A stretch of 10,220 bases of DNA from an uncultured Lachnospiraceae bacterium (GTDB lineage: Bacteria > Bacillota > Clostridia > Lachnospirales > Lachnospiraceae), in contig CALDLG010000226.1 of assembly GCA_937910785.1 (NCBI GenBank), forward strand, positions 1 through 10,220. Direction: 5' to 3'. Under the pieces are notes generated by a model. The model did not search any database. It saw nothing but the letters and a program-made list of their open reading frames with translations, and was not told the DNA's origin. The number at the start of each line of letters is the position of its first letter. The stretch's first letter is position 1. Both the position numbers and the translations under genes were made by a program. Shown piece by piece: positions 1 to 6,549 of this stretch.

Positions 1-367
1 CTTCTTCCGATGCGATATCCTGTTTGTTGAAACAGATAATACTCGTCAGCTTCTGCTGTTCCATCCGGATCAGAAACCTGTCCAACAGTCTGAAATCCGG
101 TTCGGGCTTGACAATTGCAAAAAATACAAGCGCCTGATCGATATTGGCTACCGCGGGGCGGAGCAGTTCATTCCGCCGCGGCAGAATTTCCGTAATGGTT
201 CCCTCTTTTTCCTGCTCATCCAGTATCGTTACCAGCACATTATCGCCAACTAACGGCCTGATCTGCTGATTCCGGAAAATGCCCCTTGCCTTGCACTCAT
301 AGATGCCTTTTTCGTCTATATACACATAGTAGAATCCCGCGATTCCCTTAACAATCTTTCCTGTCAT
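1..367 (-). CDS. rsgA: Ribosome small-subunit assembly GTPase RsgA (3' part missing)
   Basis: This circularly permuted GTPase helps late maturation of the 30S subunit. The first 122 residues are present and the rest runs off the window's left edge. Residues about 1-68 look like the N-terminal OB-fold that contacts 16S rRNA (segment IRPLVGDNVLVT). The GTPase domain then begins with the family signature RRNELLRPAVANIDQ at residues 64-78. NKQD at 114-117 is the G4 guanine-specificity motif. In RsgA, G4 precedes the P-loop because of the permutation, so the missing part should hold G1-G3 and the C-terminal zinc-binding region. The ATG at 367 lies 6 bases after the prkC stop and is in the same frame as prkC. 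The Shine-Dalgarno is weak, so translation is probably coupled to prkC. RsgA (CpgA) is reported as a PrkC substrate in B. subtilis. The identification is firm. Confidence 0.95.
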   Translation of the reverse strand, partial: MTGKIVKGIAGFYYVYIDEKGIYECKARGIFRNQQIRPLVGDNVLVTILDEQEKEGTITEILPRRNELLRPAVANIDQALVFFAIVKPEPDFRLLDRFLIRMEQQKLTSIICFNKQDIASEE

Positions 368-373
368 CCGTTC

Positions 374-2566
374 TCACTCTGCCGTAAAGGTCACTGGCCT
401 GGTTACCGATTTCTCCGTAGAAGTTCCGTCAATGACTACCGTATCTCCCGTATTGGGATCGGTTGTCGTCATGGCATTTGTCGTAACCGTAAAAAGAAAC
501 TGAATCGTTCCCGTCTCCGAAGGAATCCCCGTATAATTTACCGGCAGCGGGAAAGAGGTCGTCTGGGTGTTCAGAAGCTGTGTTCCTTCGTCCGTCGTCA
601 CGATTACCGTAACCATCATGCCATCCCTGTACTCAGGATCTTCCGTCGGTGCGGTAATATTATCGACAAACCGAAAAGTACGAAGCGTCGGCCCGATGCT
701 GACCTTTAGGTCGACTACCGTTCCGCTGTCCACCCAGGAGCCCTCAGAATAACTCTGGTAACATATTTTATCGATCAACGCCGGATCTTCGTTATTCACC
801 TGTGTAATGCTTCCGACGCTCACGCCGCTTTCCGTCAGCGTCGCGACACCATCCATCTCCGTCATCCCCGTCACATTGGGTACCCGGACTTTCGTGCTTT
901 CCGCGCCCTGACTCACCCAGATCGTAATGGAAGAACCGGCCGGAGCCTCTTTTCCCGCTTCCGGCGACTGAGATATGACGTTCCCGCTTCTGACATTGGC
1001 ATCATAGCTCTCGGCCACATTCACGACAAAGCCCGCCTTTTCCAGCATCGAAACCGCCTCCGCCTGCGATTTGCTGTGTGTGTCCGGCACCTTGATGAGC
1101 TCGTTCGCCTCTGCCACCGTCAAAATAACATTGCTGTTTTTATCCGTCATGGTCCCGGCTTTCACGCTCGCTCTGATGATCGTTCCCTCTTCATAGGCAT
1201 CGGTCAATTCATATTCTATTTCCGGTGTCAGGCCGATTCCGATTAACGCCCGTTTTGCCTCATCCAGCGTTTTGCCCTCCACCTCGATCATCTCAACCTG
1301 GTCTGTCTGTTCTTCCTGCTCCGTTTCCGCTTCGGGACTCTCCTCCCCGAAAGGAAAAACGCCCAGCGTACGGCCCACGATAAAAATAATGATACCGCCG
1401 ATCAGAAGCGCGGCCACAACGGCAAGAATCGTCGTGATCCGCTCCATCTTCGGGTCGTAGTCATCGTCATCATCATCGTCATCGTCGTAGTCATCATCCT
1501 CGTAATAATCATCATCGATTTCGTCATCGATATCCTCTTCGTCTTCCTCGTCCTCTTCTTCCTCATCGTAGTCTTCGTCGTCCTCATACCGTTCCTGCCG
1601 GTAATCCGCATTTTTTCTGAGGCGCATCGCCTCATCCATGGAATCCCTTCTGTCGGACTGTCTTTTGATCTGCACCATATCCCTGTCCGTAATCATTCTG
1701 GTCGATGCTTCCTCATCCGGGTCCACGACCTTGACGAAATCCTCATCCGGATTCATCAGGGACTGTTTCAGATCGACAATCAGCTCTCCCATGGACTGAT
1801 ATCTTCTGTCAGGGCTTTTCTGACAGCATTTGCATACGATCTGCTCCACGCTGATCGGAATTTCCGATACGAATTCCCTCGGTGAAGGCAGCTCTTCCTG
1901 AATATGTTTGATCGCAATGGCCACCGTTGTTTCCCCGTTAAACGGGACACGTCCCGTCAGCATTTCAAACATGGTGACGCCGAGCGAATAAATATCGCTC
2001 TTTTCATCACTGTAACCGCCTCTTGCCTGTTCCGGAGACGTATAGTGCACCGATCCCATGACATTCGAAGTAATGGTATTGCTGGTTGCTGCCTTGGCAA
2101 TCCCGAAATCTGTGACCTTCACTTTACCTTCTTTGGAAACAATAATGTTCTGAGGCTTGATATCCCGGTGAATGATATGATTGTTATGCGCCGATTCAAT
2201 TCCCATGGAAACCTGAATGGCAATGCTGATGGCCTCTTTCGCGGAAAGCCTTGCTTTCTTTTCAATGTATTTTTTCAGCGTGATTCCTTCCACGAGCTCC
2301 ATTACAATATAGTAAATGCCGCCCTCTTCCCCGACATCATATACATTGACGATGTTGGGGTGCATCAGACCCGCTGCCGCCTGTGCTTCGATTCGAAACT
2401 TGGAAACGAAATTCTCATTTTCACTGAATTCCTGCTTCAACACCTTCACTGCCACAAAGCGATTCAGCTTGTGATCTTTTGCCTTATATACATCCGACAT
2501 TCCGCCGTTACCGATTTTTTCCAGAATTTCATACCGGTCGCCGATTATCATTCCAATTTTAATCAT
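374..2566 (-). CDS. prkC: PASTA-domain Ser/Thr protein kinase PrkC/Stk
   Basis: This single-pass membrane kinase senses muropeptide or lipid II through extracellular PASTA repeats and phosphorylates translation, cell-wall and division proteins. It has 730 residues from the chosen ATG; B. subtilis PrkC has about 650. The kinase domain spans residues ~11-272. It has a glycine loop GNGGMSDV (19-26), Lys41, alpha-C Glu60, catalytic HRDIKPQN (Asp135), DFG (153-155) and an activation segment with Thr161, Thr164 and Thr166 followed by SPEQARGG. Residues 328-371 are almost all Asp/Glu. One membrane helix follows at ~377-398, so the kinase is cytoplasmic and the C-terminus outside. Three PASTA repeats lie at ~425-486, 489-556 and 559-626; the first is divergent. 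An unassigned Thr-rich domain (627-730) ends the protein. A longer start at 2572 leaves only 1 base after GAGG. The ATG at 2566 has a 7-base spacer and overlaps the phosphatase gene by 8 bases. Confidence 0.96.
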   Translation of the reverse strand: MIKIGMIIGDRYEILEKIGNGGMSDVYKAKDHKLNRFVAVKVLKQEFSENENFVSKFRIEAQAAAGLMHPNIVNVYDVGEEGGIYYIVMELVEGITLKKYIEKKARLSAKEAISIAIQVSMGIESAHNNHIIHRDIKPQNIIVSKEGKVKVTDFGIAKAATSNTITSNVMGSVHYTSPEQARGGYSDEKSDIYSLGVTMFEMLTGRVPFNGETTVAIAIKHIQEELPSPREFVSEIPISVEQIVCKCCQKSPDRRYQSMGELIVDLKQSLMNPDEDFVKVVDPDEEASTRMITDRDMVQIKRQSDRRDSMDEAMRLRKNADYRQERYEDDEDYDEEEEDEEDEEDIDDEIDDDYYEDDDYDDDDDDDDDYDPKMERITTILAVVAALLIGGIIIFIVGRTLGVFPFGEESPEAETEQEEQTDQVEMIEVEGKTLDEAKRALIGIGLTPEIEYELTDAYEEGTIIRASVKAGTMTDKNSNVILTVAEANELIKVPDTHSKSQAEAVSMLEKAGFVVNVAESYDANVRSGNVISQSPEAGKEAPAGSSITIWVSQGAESTKVRVPNVTGMTEMDGVATLTESGVSVGSITQVNNEDPALIDKICYQSYSEGSWVDSGTVVDLKVSIGPTLRTFRFVDNITAPTEDPEYRDGMMVTVIVTTDEGTQLLNTQTTSFPLPVNYTGIPSETGTIQFLFTVTTNAMTTTDPNTGDTVVIDGTSTEKSVTRPVTFTAE
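1454..1585 (-). repeat. Low-complexity Asp/Glu codon tract inside prkC
   Basis: This tract of mostly GAC, GAT and GAG/GAA codons encodes residues 328-371 of the kinase. By my count 37 of 44 residues are Asp or Glu, and the rest are five Tyr and two Ile. It includes nine consecutive Asp codons (1460-1486) in mixed GAC/GAT. The mixed codons and intact frame point to selection on the protein rather than a pure slippage repeat, though the near-trinucleotide pattern could still vary in length between strains. Confidence 0.85.
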
Positions 2567-3308
2567 GTTCATACCTCACATCTGCTGACGGTTCAATAAT
2601 AATTACGGAAATATTATCCTTACCGCCGTTATAGTTGGCCCTCTGAACCAATGCCTCCGCTCTTTCCTTCAGACTGTCCCCGCTTTTCAGAATCTGCCTG
2701 ATGGCATCATCCTCTACCATATTGGTCAGTCCGTCGGAACAAAGCAGCACAATATCACCGGCTTCCAGTTCCAGATTAAAAAAGTCCGCTTCCACCATGC
2801 CTCTTGCACCAAGCGCCCTCGTAATAATATTTTTATCCGGATGATTTCTGGCCGATCTTCTGTCAATACCGCCGCTCTGAATCATTTCCTCCACAAGAGA
2901 GTGATCTATCGTAACCTGCTCTATCTCTTCGTTAATCAGATAGAGTCTGCTGTCTCCCACGTTTGCCACTTCCAGATATTTTCCGATACAGGTCGCAATC
3001 ACGACCGTCGTTCCCATACCCATCAGTGTTTTATCGCTGCCTGCCTTCTGCCTGATAAAAGCATTGGCTCTGTCAATCGCTTTCCCCAGAATAAGCGTGG
3101 GGTTCTTCTCGACGGAGGCCTTTACCTCTTCCACGATCGTCTCCACCGCATATCTGGATGCAAATTCTCCCGCGTTATGTCCTCCCATACCGTCTGCAAC
3201 AATAAAAAGATTCGGCAGATTGCCTACGGGAGACTCCGAAAGAAAAACAAAATCCTGATTTATTTGTCTTCTTTTTCCGATATCTGTAACTGCATAGGAC
3301 CTAAGCAC
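2559..3308 (-). CDS. prpC: PP2C-family Ser/Thr phosphatase (PrpC/Stp), partner of PrkC
   Basis: This is a metal-dependent cytoplasmic protein phosphatase that removes phosphate from PrkC and its substrates. Its 249 residues match the usual ~250 for a bare PPM/PP2C catalytic domain with no added domain or membrane segment. The metal-binding motifs are intact: NQD with Asp19, DGMGG (39-43, Asp39), GTT (99-101), VGDSR (117-121), TRALG (163-167), SDGL (191-194, Asp192) and GGKDN (228-232, Asp231). The start is GTG at 3308, preceded by a strong AGGAGG with an 8-base spacer; that site overlaps the rlmN stop codon. Its 3' end overlaps the prkC start (ATGATTAA), so phosphatase and kinase are probably translationally coupled at a fixed ratio. 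Other names in use are stp and pphA. The family is certain, and the partner role is inferred from adjacency and known operons. Confidence 0.96.
   Translation of the reverse strand: MLRSYAVTDIGKRRQINQDFVFLSESPVGNLPNLFIVADGMGGHNAGEFASRYAVETIVEEVKASVEKNPTLILGKAIDRANAFIRQKAGSDKTLMGMGTTVVIATCIGKYLEVANVGDSRLYLINEEIEQVTIDHSLVEEMIQSGGIDRRSARNHPDKNIITRALGARGMVEADFFNLELEAGDIVLLCSDGLTNMVEDDAIRQILKSGDSLKERAEALVQRANYNGGKDNISVIIIEPSADVRYEHD
2574..2577 (-). promoter_or_regulatory. Ribosome binding site of prkC, inside the end of prpC
   Basis: GAGG on the minus strand lies within the last codons of the phosphatase gene. It is 7 bases from the ATG at 2566 and only 1 base from the in-frame ATG at 2572, which favours the downstream start. 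Its position supports translational coupling of phosphatase and kinase. Confidence 0.6.
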
Positions 3309-3316
3309 CGTATTCT

Positions 3317-3322
3317 CCTCCT
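3317..3322 (-). promoter_or_regulatory. Ribosome binding site of prpC
   Basis: On the minus strand AGGAGG occurs 8 bases before the GTG at 3308. It overlaps the last two bases of the rlmN TAG stop codon. It is the best Shine-Dalgarno in the window. It supports the GTG start and suggests that ribosomes ending rlmN can reinitiate on the phosphatase gene. Confidence 0.85.
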
Positions 3323-4376
3323 ATGGCTGCTTCATAAGATGGCTTCTTCTCAGCTGTCCGCAGGCGCCATCTATATCCCTGCCCATTTCCCTTCTAATAG
3401 TAACATTTATTCCATTTTTTTCAAGTTTATTTTTAAATCCTTCCACCGCCCGCCTGTCGGACTGCCTGAAATTCCGCTCTTTTACCGGGTTAATCGGAAT
3501 CAGATTTACATGGCAGTTAAGCGGTTTTATCAGGGATATAAGCGCCTCCGCGTCCTCCTTCGCGTCGTTTATCCCATCCGCAAGACTGTATTCAAATGTA
3601 ATCCGCCGCCCGGTCTTTTCAAAATAGTATGTACAGGCCCGCATCAGTTCATCCAGCGAATACCGTTCTGCAATCGGCATCATGCTGCGCCTTTTTTCGT
3701 CCGTCGCCGCGTGAAGCGACAGGGCCAGAGTAATCTGAAGTCTTTCTTCCGCCAGCCGCCTTATACCCGGCACGATGCCGCAGGTTGAGACAGTGACATT
3801 GCGCTGACTGATATGCAGTCCGTTTTCATCCGTCAGAAGTGTCAGAAAACGGAGCAGATTCTCATAATTATCGAGAGGCTCCCCGGTTCCCATCACAACG
3901 ACATTGGAAACCCGTTCTCCGGTCAGCCTCGTTACGGCATAAACCTGCTCAAGCATCTCGGAGGGCAGCAGATTTCTCTCCAATCCGTCCAGCGTGGAGG
4001 CACAGAACCGGCACCCCATCCTGCAGCCCGCCTGAGAAGATATGCATACCGAGTTTCCATGCTTATAACGCATCCATACGCTCTCCACCAGATTTCCGTC
4101 GGATAAGGCAAACAGAAATTTCTTCGTGCCGTCCAGCCTGGATTCCTGCACTTTTACGGCATGGAGCGTGGTACAGGTAAAGGCTTCCCTGCATTTCTCC
4201 CGAAATGCTTTGGACAGATTGGTCATTTCTTCATAATCCGCCACAAGCTTCCTGTGCATCCACTCATAAAGCTGTCCGGCCCGGTAAGCCGGCTCGGAAA
4301 ACCGTTTCAGCTCCTCCTGCAGCTGTGGCAGCGTCAGAGATTTGATATCCGTTTTTTCTTCCGTCTTATTGCTCAT
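3321..4376 (-). CDS. rlmN: Dual-specificity 23S rRNA/tRNA (adenine-C2) methyltransferase RlmN
   Basis: This radical SAM enzyme makes 2-methyladenosine at 23S rRNA A2503 (E. coli numbering) and at A37 of some tRNAs, which affects decoding and peptidyl-transferase function. It has 351 residues from the chosen ATG, normal for the family. The N-terminal helical RNA-binding part (about 1-95) contains LPAYR-like SEPAYRAGQLYEWMH (27-41). The [4Fe-4S] cluster cysteines are C118, C122 and C125 in CRMGCRFC. C111 (VCISSQAGC) and C339 (DGACGQL) match the two extra cysteines of E. coli RlmN (C118 and methyl-carrying C355). GTGEPLDN at 163-170 is the SAM-binding motif. The frame is open back to 4475, but that extension overlaps rsmB and has no family-like residues. 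The ATG at 4376 has TGGAG 8 bases upstream. The related enzyme Cfr is unlikely given this operon and the intact RlmN features. Confidence 0.96.
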   Translation of the reverse strand: MSNKTEEKTDIKSLTLPQLQEELKRFSEPAYRAGQLYEWMHRKLVADYEEMTNLSKAFREKCREAFTCTTLHAVKVQESRLDGTKKFLFALSDGNLVESVWMRYKHGNSVCISSQAGCRMGCRFCASTLDGLERNLLPSEMLEQVYAVTRLTGERVSNVVVMGTGEPLDNYENLLRFLTLLTDENGLHISQRNVTVSTCGIVPGIRRLAEERLQITLALSLHAATDEKRRSMMPIAERYSLDELMRACTYYFEKTGRRITFEYSLADGINDAKEDAEALISLIKPLNCHVNLIPINPVKERNFRQSDRRAVEGFKNKLEKNGINVTIRREMGRDIDGACGQLRRSHLMKQP

Positions 4377-4384
4377 TCCGATTA

Positions 4385-4389
4385 CTCCA
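4385..4389 (-). promoter_or_regulatory. Ribosome binding site that fixes the rlmN start
   Basis: TGGAG on the minus strand lies 8 bases before the ATG at 4376. It sits in the 52-base gap between rsmB and rlmN. An ATG within this gap (after GGAGGAA) reads only two codons before a stop, so it is not a competing start. Confidence 0.65.
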
Positions 4390-4428
4390 TTTCCTCCCCT
4401 GGCGGACGAACGGCCCGCCGTATGCCCG

Positions 4429-5787
4429 TCAGGACTTCCTGCGCAGTCTCGCAAAGAAAAATCCGTCCGACTCATGTATTCCCGGAAGCAGCTGTACCAT
4501 TCCCGTTTCCGCCGCCTTACGCAGATCTTCCGGCAGTTCCTTCGTCAGATACGCACACATGCTCTCCGGCACAAACGGGAAGTTCCGGCAGAGCCATTCC
4601 GCCGTTTCTTCGTTTTCCCGCGGATTGACCGTGCAGGTGCTGTACAGAAGAATGCCCCCCGGCTTCACATACGCCGCCGCGTTTCGCAGAATCTGCTTTT
4701 GCAGCGTCAAAATCTCCTCCAGGGAGCGTTCCGTCACATGATATTTGATATCCGGTTTCCGGCCGATAACGCCGAGGCCGGAACAGGGAACATCCGCCAG
4801 CACGATATCTGCCATCCGGCACAGCTCTTCCCGGTATACGCACGCATCCGCGATGGCCGTCTCCATATTCTCCCTGCGCATTCTCCGTCGGTTCTCCTCC
4901 AGACGGTACAGTTTTCCCTCCGTCAGATCGAAGGAAAGCACCCTCCCCGTCCCGGCAAGCTTTGAGGCCGCATGAAGCGATTTGCCGCCCGGCGCCGCAC
5001 AAAGGTCCAGAACAGTCTGCCCCTTCCCGATGCCGGCCGCCTCGACGGCCAGCATGGAACTGATATCCTGTACCATAAAGAGTCCTTCTTCATATCCGGG
5101 CAGATGTTTTATGCCTTCGGTTCTCCCAACCCGAACCGCATAGGGCAGATACGGATGCTTTGATACCGTAACCCCCATTTTCTCCCAGGATAAAAGGAGT
5201 CTTTCCCGTTCCTCTTCCGTCAGGCCTTCCTCCAGCCGCACCGTGACCGGCCTTCTTTCCAGAAATGCTCCCAGCATCCGCTCTGTCGTCTCTCTGCCGA
5301 AACTTCTTAGAAAATGTTCCACCAGCCATACCGGCATGGAATACAGGACGGAAAATGCCTCCGTCGTCTCTTTCTCCACATCCGGATAAACGACCGCATC
5401 CTTCTGTCTTGCAAGATTCCGCAGCACTCCGTTGACATACCCCTGCAGAGAGCCGAACTTTCTTTTCTTTGCGAGCTTCACCGCCTCATTACAGACCGCA
5501 GCGTCCGGCACCGAATCCATAAACAGCAGCTGGTAGGCGCTCATCCGCAGCAGCGCCCGGATAAAAGGCTTCATCTTCGAAACCGGAACCCTGGAGATCC
5601 TGTTAAGAATATAATCGATCTGAATCCGCCGCTCCACACAGCCCTCCGTCACCCGCTTGATAAAGGCTTTTTCCTTCGGCTCCAGATAATCGTACTTCTC
5701 CAGCACATCCGCCAGAAGCAGATTCACATACCCGTCCGTCCGCTCCAGCTCCAGCAATATTTCCACGATTATTTCTCTTAAATTCAT
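4429..5787 (-). CDS. rsmB: 16S rRNA (cytosine-C5) methyltransferase RsmB (Sun/Fmu)
   Basis: RsmB methylates C967 of 16S rRNA (E. coli numbering) with S-adenosylmethionine. At 452 residues it has the usual two-part structure. The N-terminal NusB-like helical RNA-binding domain covers ~1-140 (for example VPDAAVCNEAVKLAKK at 93-108 and YVNGVLRNLAR at 117-127). The C-terminal Rossmann methyltransferase domain contains the SAM loop DLCAAPGGKS (261-270), acidic Asp287, motif IV DVPCSG (332-337, Cys335), KPDIKY (344-349) and motif VI STCT with catalytic Cys385. The C-terminal ESDGFFFARL is typical. The ATG at 5787 has AAGGA 9 bases upstream, 18 bases after the metallopeptidase stop. The intact NusB domain separates it from RsmF-type and other m5C enzymes. 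B. subtilis calls this gene yloM. Confidence 0.95.
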   Translation of the reverse strand: MNLREIIVEILLELERTDGYVNLLLADVLEKYDYLEPKEKAFIKRVTEGCVERRIQIDYILNRISRVPVSKMKPFIRALLRMSAYQLLFMDSVPDAAVCNEAVKLAKKRKFGSLQGYVNGVLRNLARQKDAVVYPDVEKETTEAFSVLYSMPVWLVEHFLRSFGRETTERMLGAFLERRPVTVRLEEGLTEEERERLLLSWEKMGVTVSKHPYLPYAVRVGRTEGIKHLPGYEEGLFMVQDISSMLAVEAAGIGKGQTVLDLCAAPGGKSLHAASKLAGTGRVLSFDLTEGKLYRLEENRRRMRRENMETAIADACVYREELCRMADIVLADVPCSGLGVIGRKPDIKYHVTERSLEEILTLQKQILRNAAAYVKPGGILLYSTCTVNPRENEETAEWLCRNFPFVPESMCAYLTKELPEDLRKAAETGMVQLLPGIHESDGFFFARLRRKS

Positions 5788-5805
5788 TTTCGTCTGTCCT
5801 TATGC

Positions 5806-6525
5806 TCAATCCCGTCTTCTGCTGTTATTCCCGAACAGGAGGATAAGCCGCAGAAGCTGCAGTACGGAAGAGGCCGCTGCCGCCACATAGGTCAGGGCTG
5901 CCGCGCTTAATACCTTACGGCATCCTCTCGTCTCATCCCCGCCCATCAGTCCGTAATCTCCAAGCATCCGCAGCGCCCGTCCGGATGCGTTGAATTCTAC
6001 CGGAAGGGTTACGATCTGAAACAATACCGCAAGCGCAAATACCCAGATACCGATCTGGATAAACATCTGATTCATGCCAAAAAGAACCCCCAGCAGAATA
6101 ATCGGAATACCCAGCTTGGAACCGATGTTTGCCGCCGGCACAAGCGCCGTCCGGATCTGTAACGGCGCATATCCTTTATGATGCTGCAGGGCATGCCCGC
6201 ACTCGTGAGCCGCCACGCCGATCGCCGCAATCGAAGCCGAACCGTATGTGGCATCCGACAGCCGGAGCACTTTGGCGGAAGGATCATAATGGTCCGTCAG
6301 TTTTCCGCTGATATGCTCCACCCGCACATCATAAATGCCGGAAAGCTCCAGAATCCGCTGCGCCGCCTGAGCGCCCGTCATACCGCTTCGACTCATGACC
6401 CTGTTATATTTCCCGAAAGTCGTGCTGACGCGCAGCTGTGCCAGAAGACAGAGCACCGCGCCGATGATAACCAACAGGTATGTTGGATCAAAATACATCC
6501 CGTAATAACCACCGTAATATCCCAT
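5806..6525 (-). CDS. YugP-like membrane zinc metallopeptidase (Zn_peptidase_2 family)
   Basis: This is a predicted integral-membrane neutral zinc metallopeptidase whose physiological substrate is unknown. It has 239 residues from the ATG. The N-terminus is Gly/Tyr-rich and is followed by a membrane helix at ~16-31. The soluble part holds AAHECGHALQHH (105-116), an HExxH zinc motif with His107, Glu108 and His111. Glu177 in LPVEFNASGRAL is the likely third ligand. Further hydrophobic segments lie at ~129-150, 156-176 and 206-231, typical of the family. The frame is also open to a TTG at 6531, but AGGAG is only 4 bases from it and 10 bases from the ATG at 6525, so I prefer the ATG. It sits between fmt and rsmB, 18 bases before rsmB. 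The family call is strong; its role in this translation-related operon is not evident. Confidence 0.9.
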   Translation of the reverse strand: MGYYGGYYGMYFDPTYLLVIIGAVLCLLAQLRVSTTFGKYNRVMSRSGMTGAQAAQRILELSGIYDVRVEHISGKLTDHYDPSAKVLRLSDATYGSASIAAIGVAAHECGHALQHHKGYAPLQIRTALVPAANIGSKLGIPIILLGVLFGMNQMFIQIGIWVFALAVLFQIVTLPVEFNASGRALRMLGDYGLMGGDETRGCRKVLSAAALTYVAAAASSVLQLLRLILLFGNNSRRRD

Positions 6526-6549
6526 AATCAAACCGCTCCTTCCTTTTTC

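Noticed and set aside
1460..1486. Possible short tandem array or CRISPR-like repeat
   Set aside because: It is a trinucleotide-like run encoding Asp residues in frame with prkC, without spacers or repeat units of CRISPR size.
1402..1635. Minus-strand 77-codon frame rich in Met, Thr and Arg inside prkC
   Set aside because: It is the out-of-frame reading of the Asp/Glu codon tract; the repeated GAY codons give Met/Thr runs in this frame.
4401..4419. Inverted repeat GGCGG/CCGCC in the rsmB-rlmN gap
   Set aside because: A 5-bp stem with a 9-base loop and no downstream T-run; expected by chance in GC-rich sequence.
4377..4475. Upstream extension of rlmN by 33 codons
   Set aside because: It overlaps the rsmB 3' end, has no family-like sequence, and the ATG at 4376 has a well-placed TGGAG and matches normal RlmN length.
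4342..4965. Plus-strand open frame of 207 codons opposite rsmB
   Set aside because: It lies antisense to a well-conserved methyltransferase, its composition (Arg, Pro, Ser, His) is typical of a shadow frame, and it has no recognisable motif. The same applies to other plus-strand frames such as 2841-3788, 1904-2599, 7171-7812 and 9263-9994.
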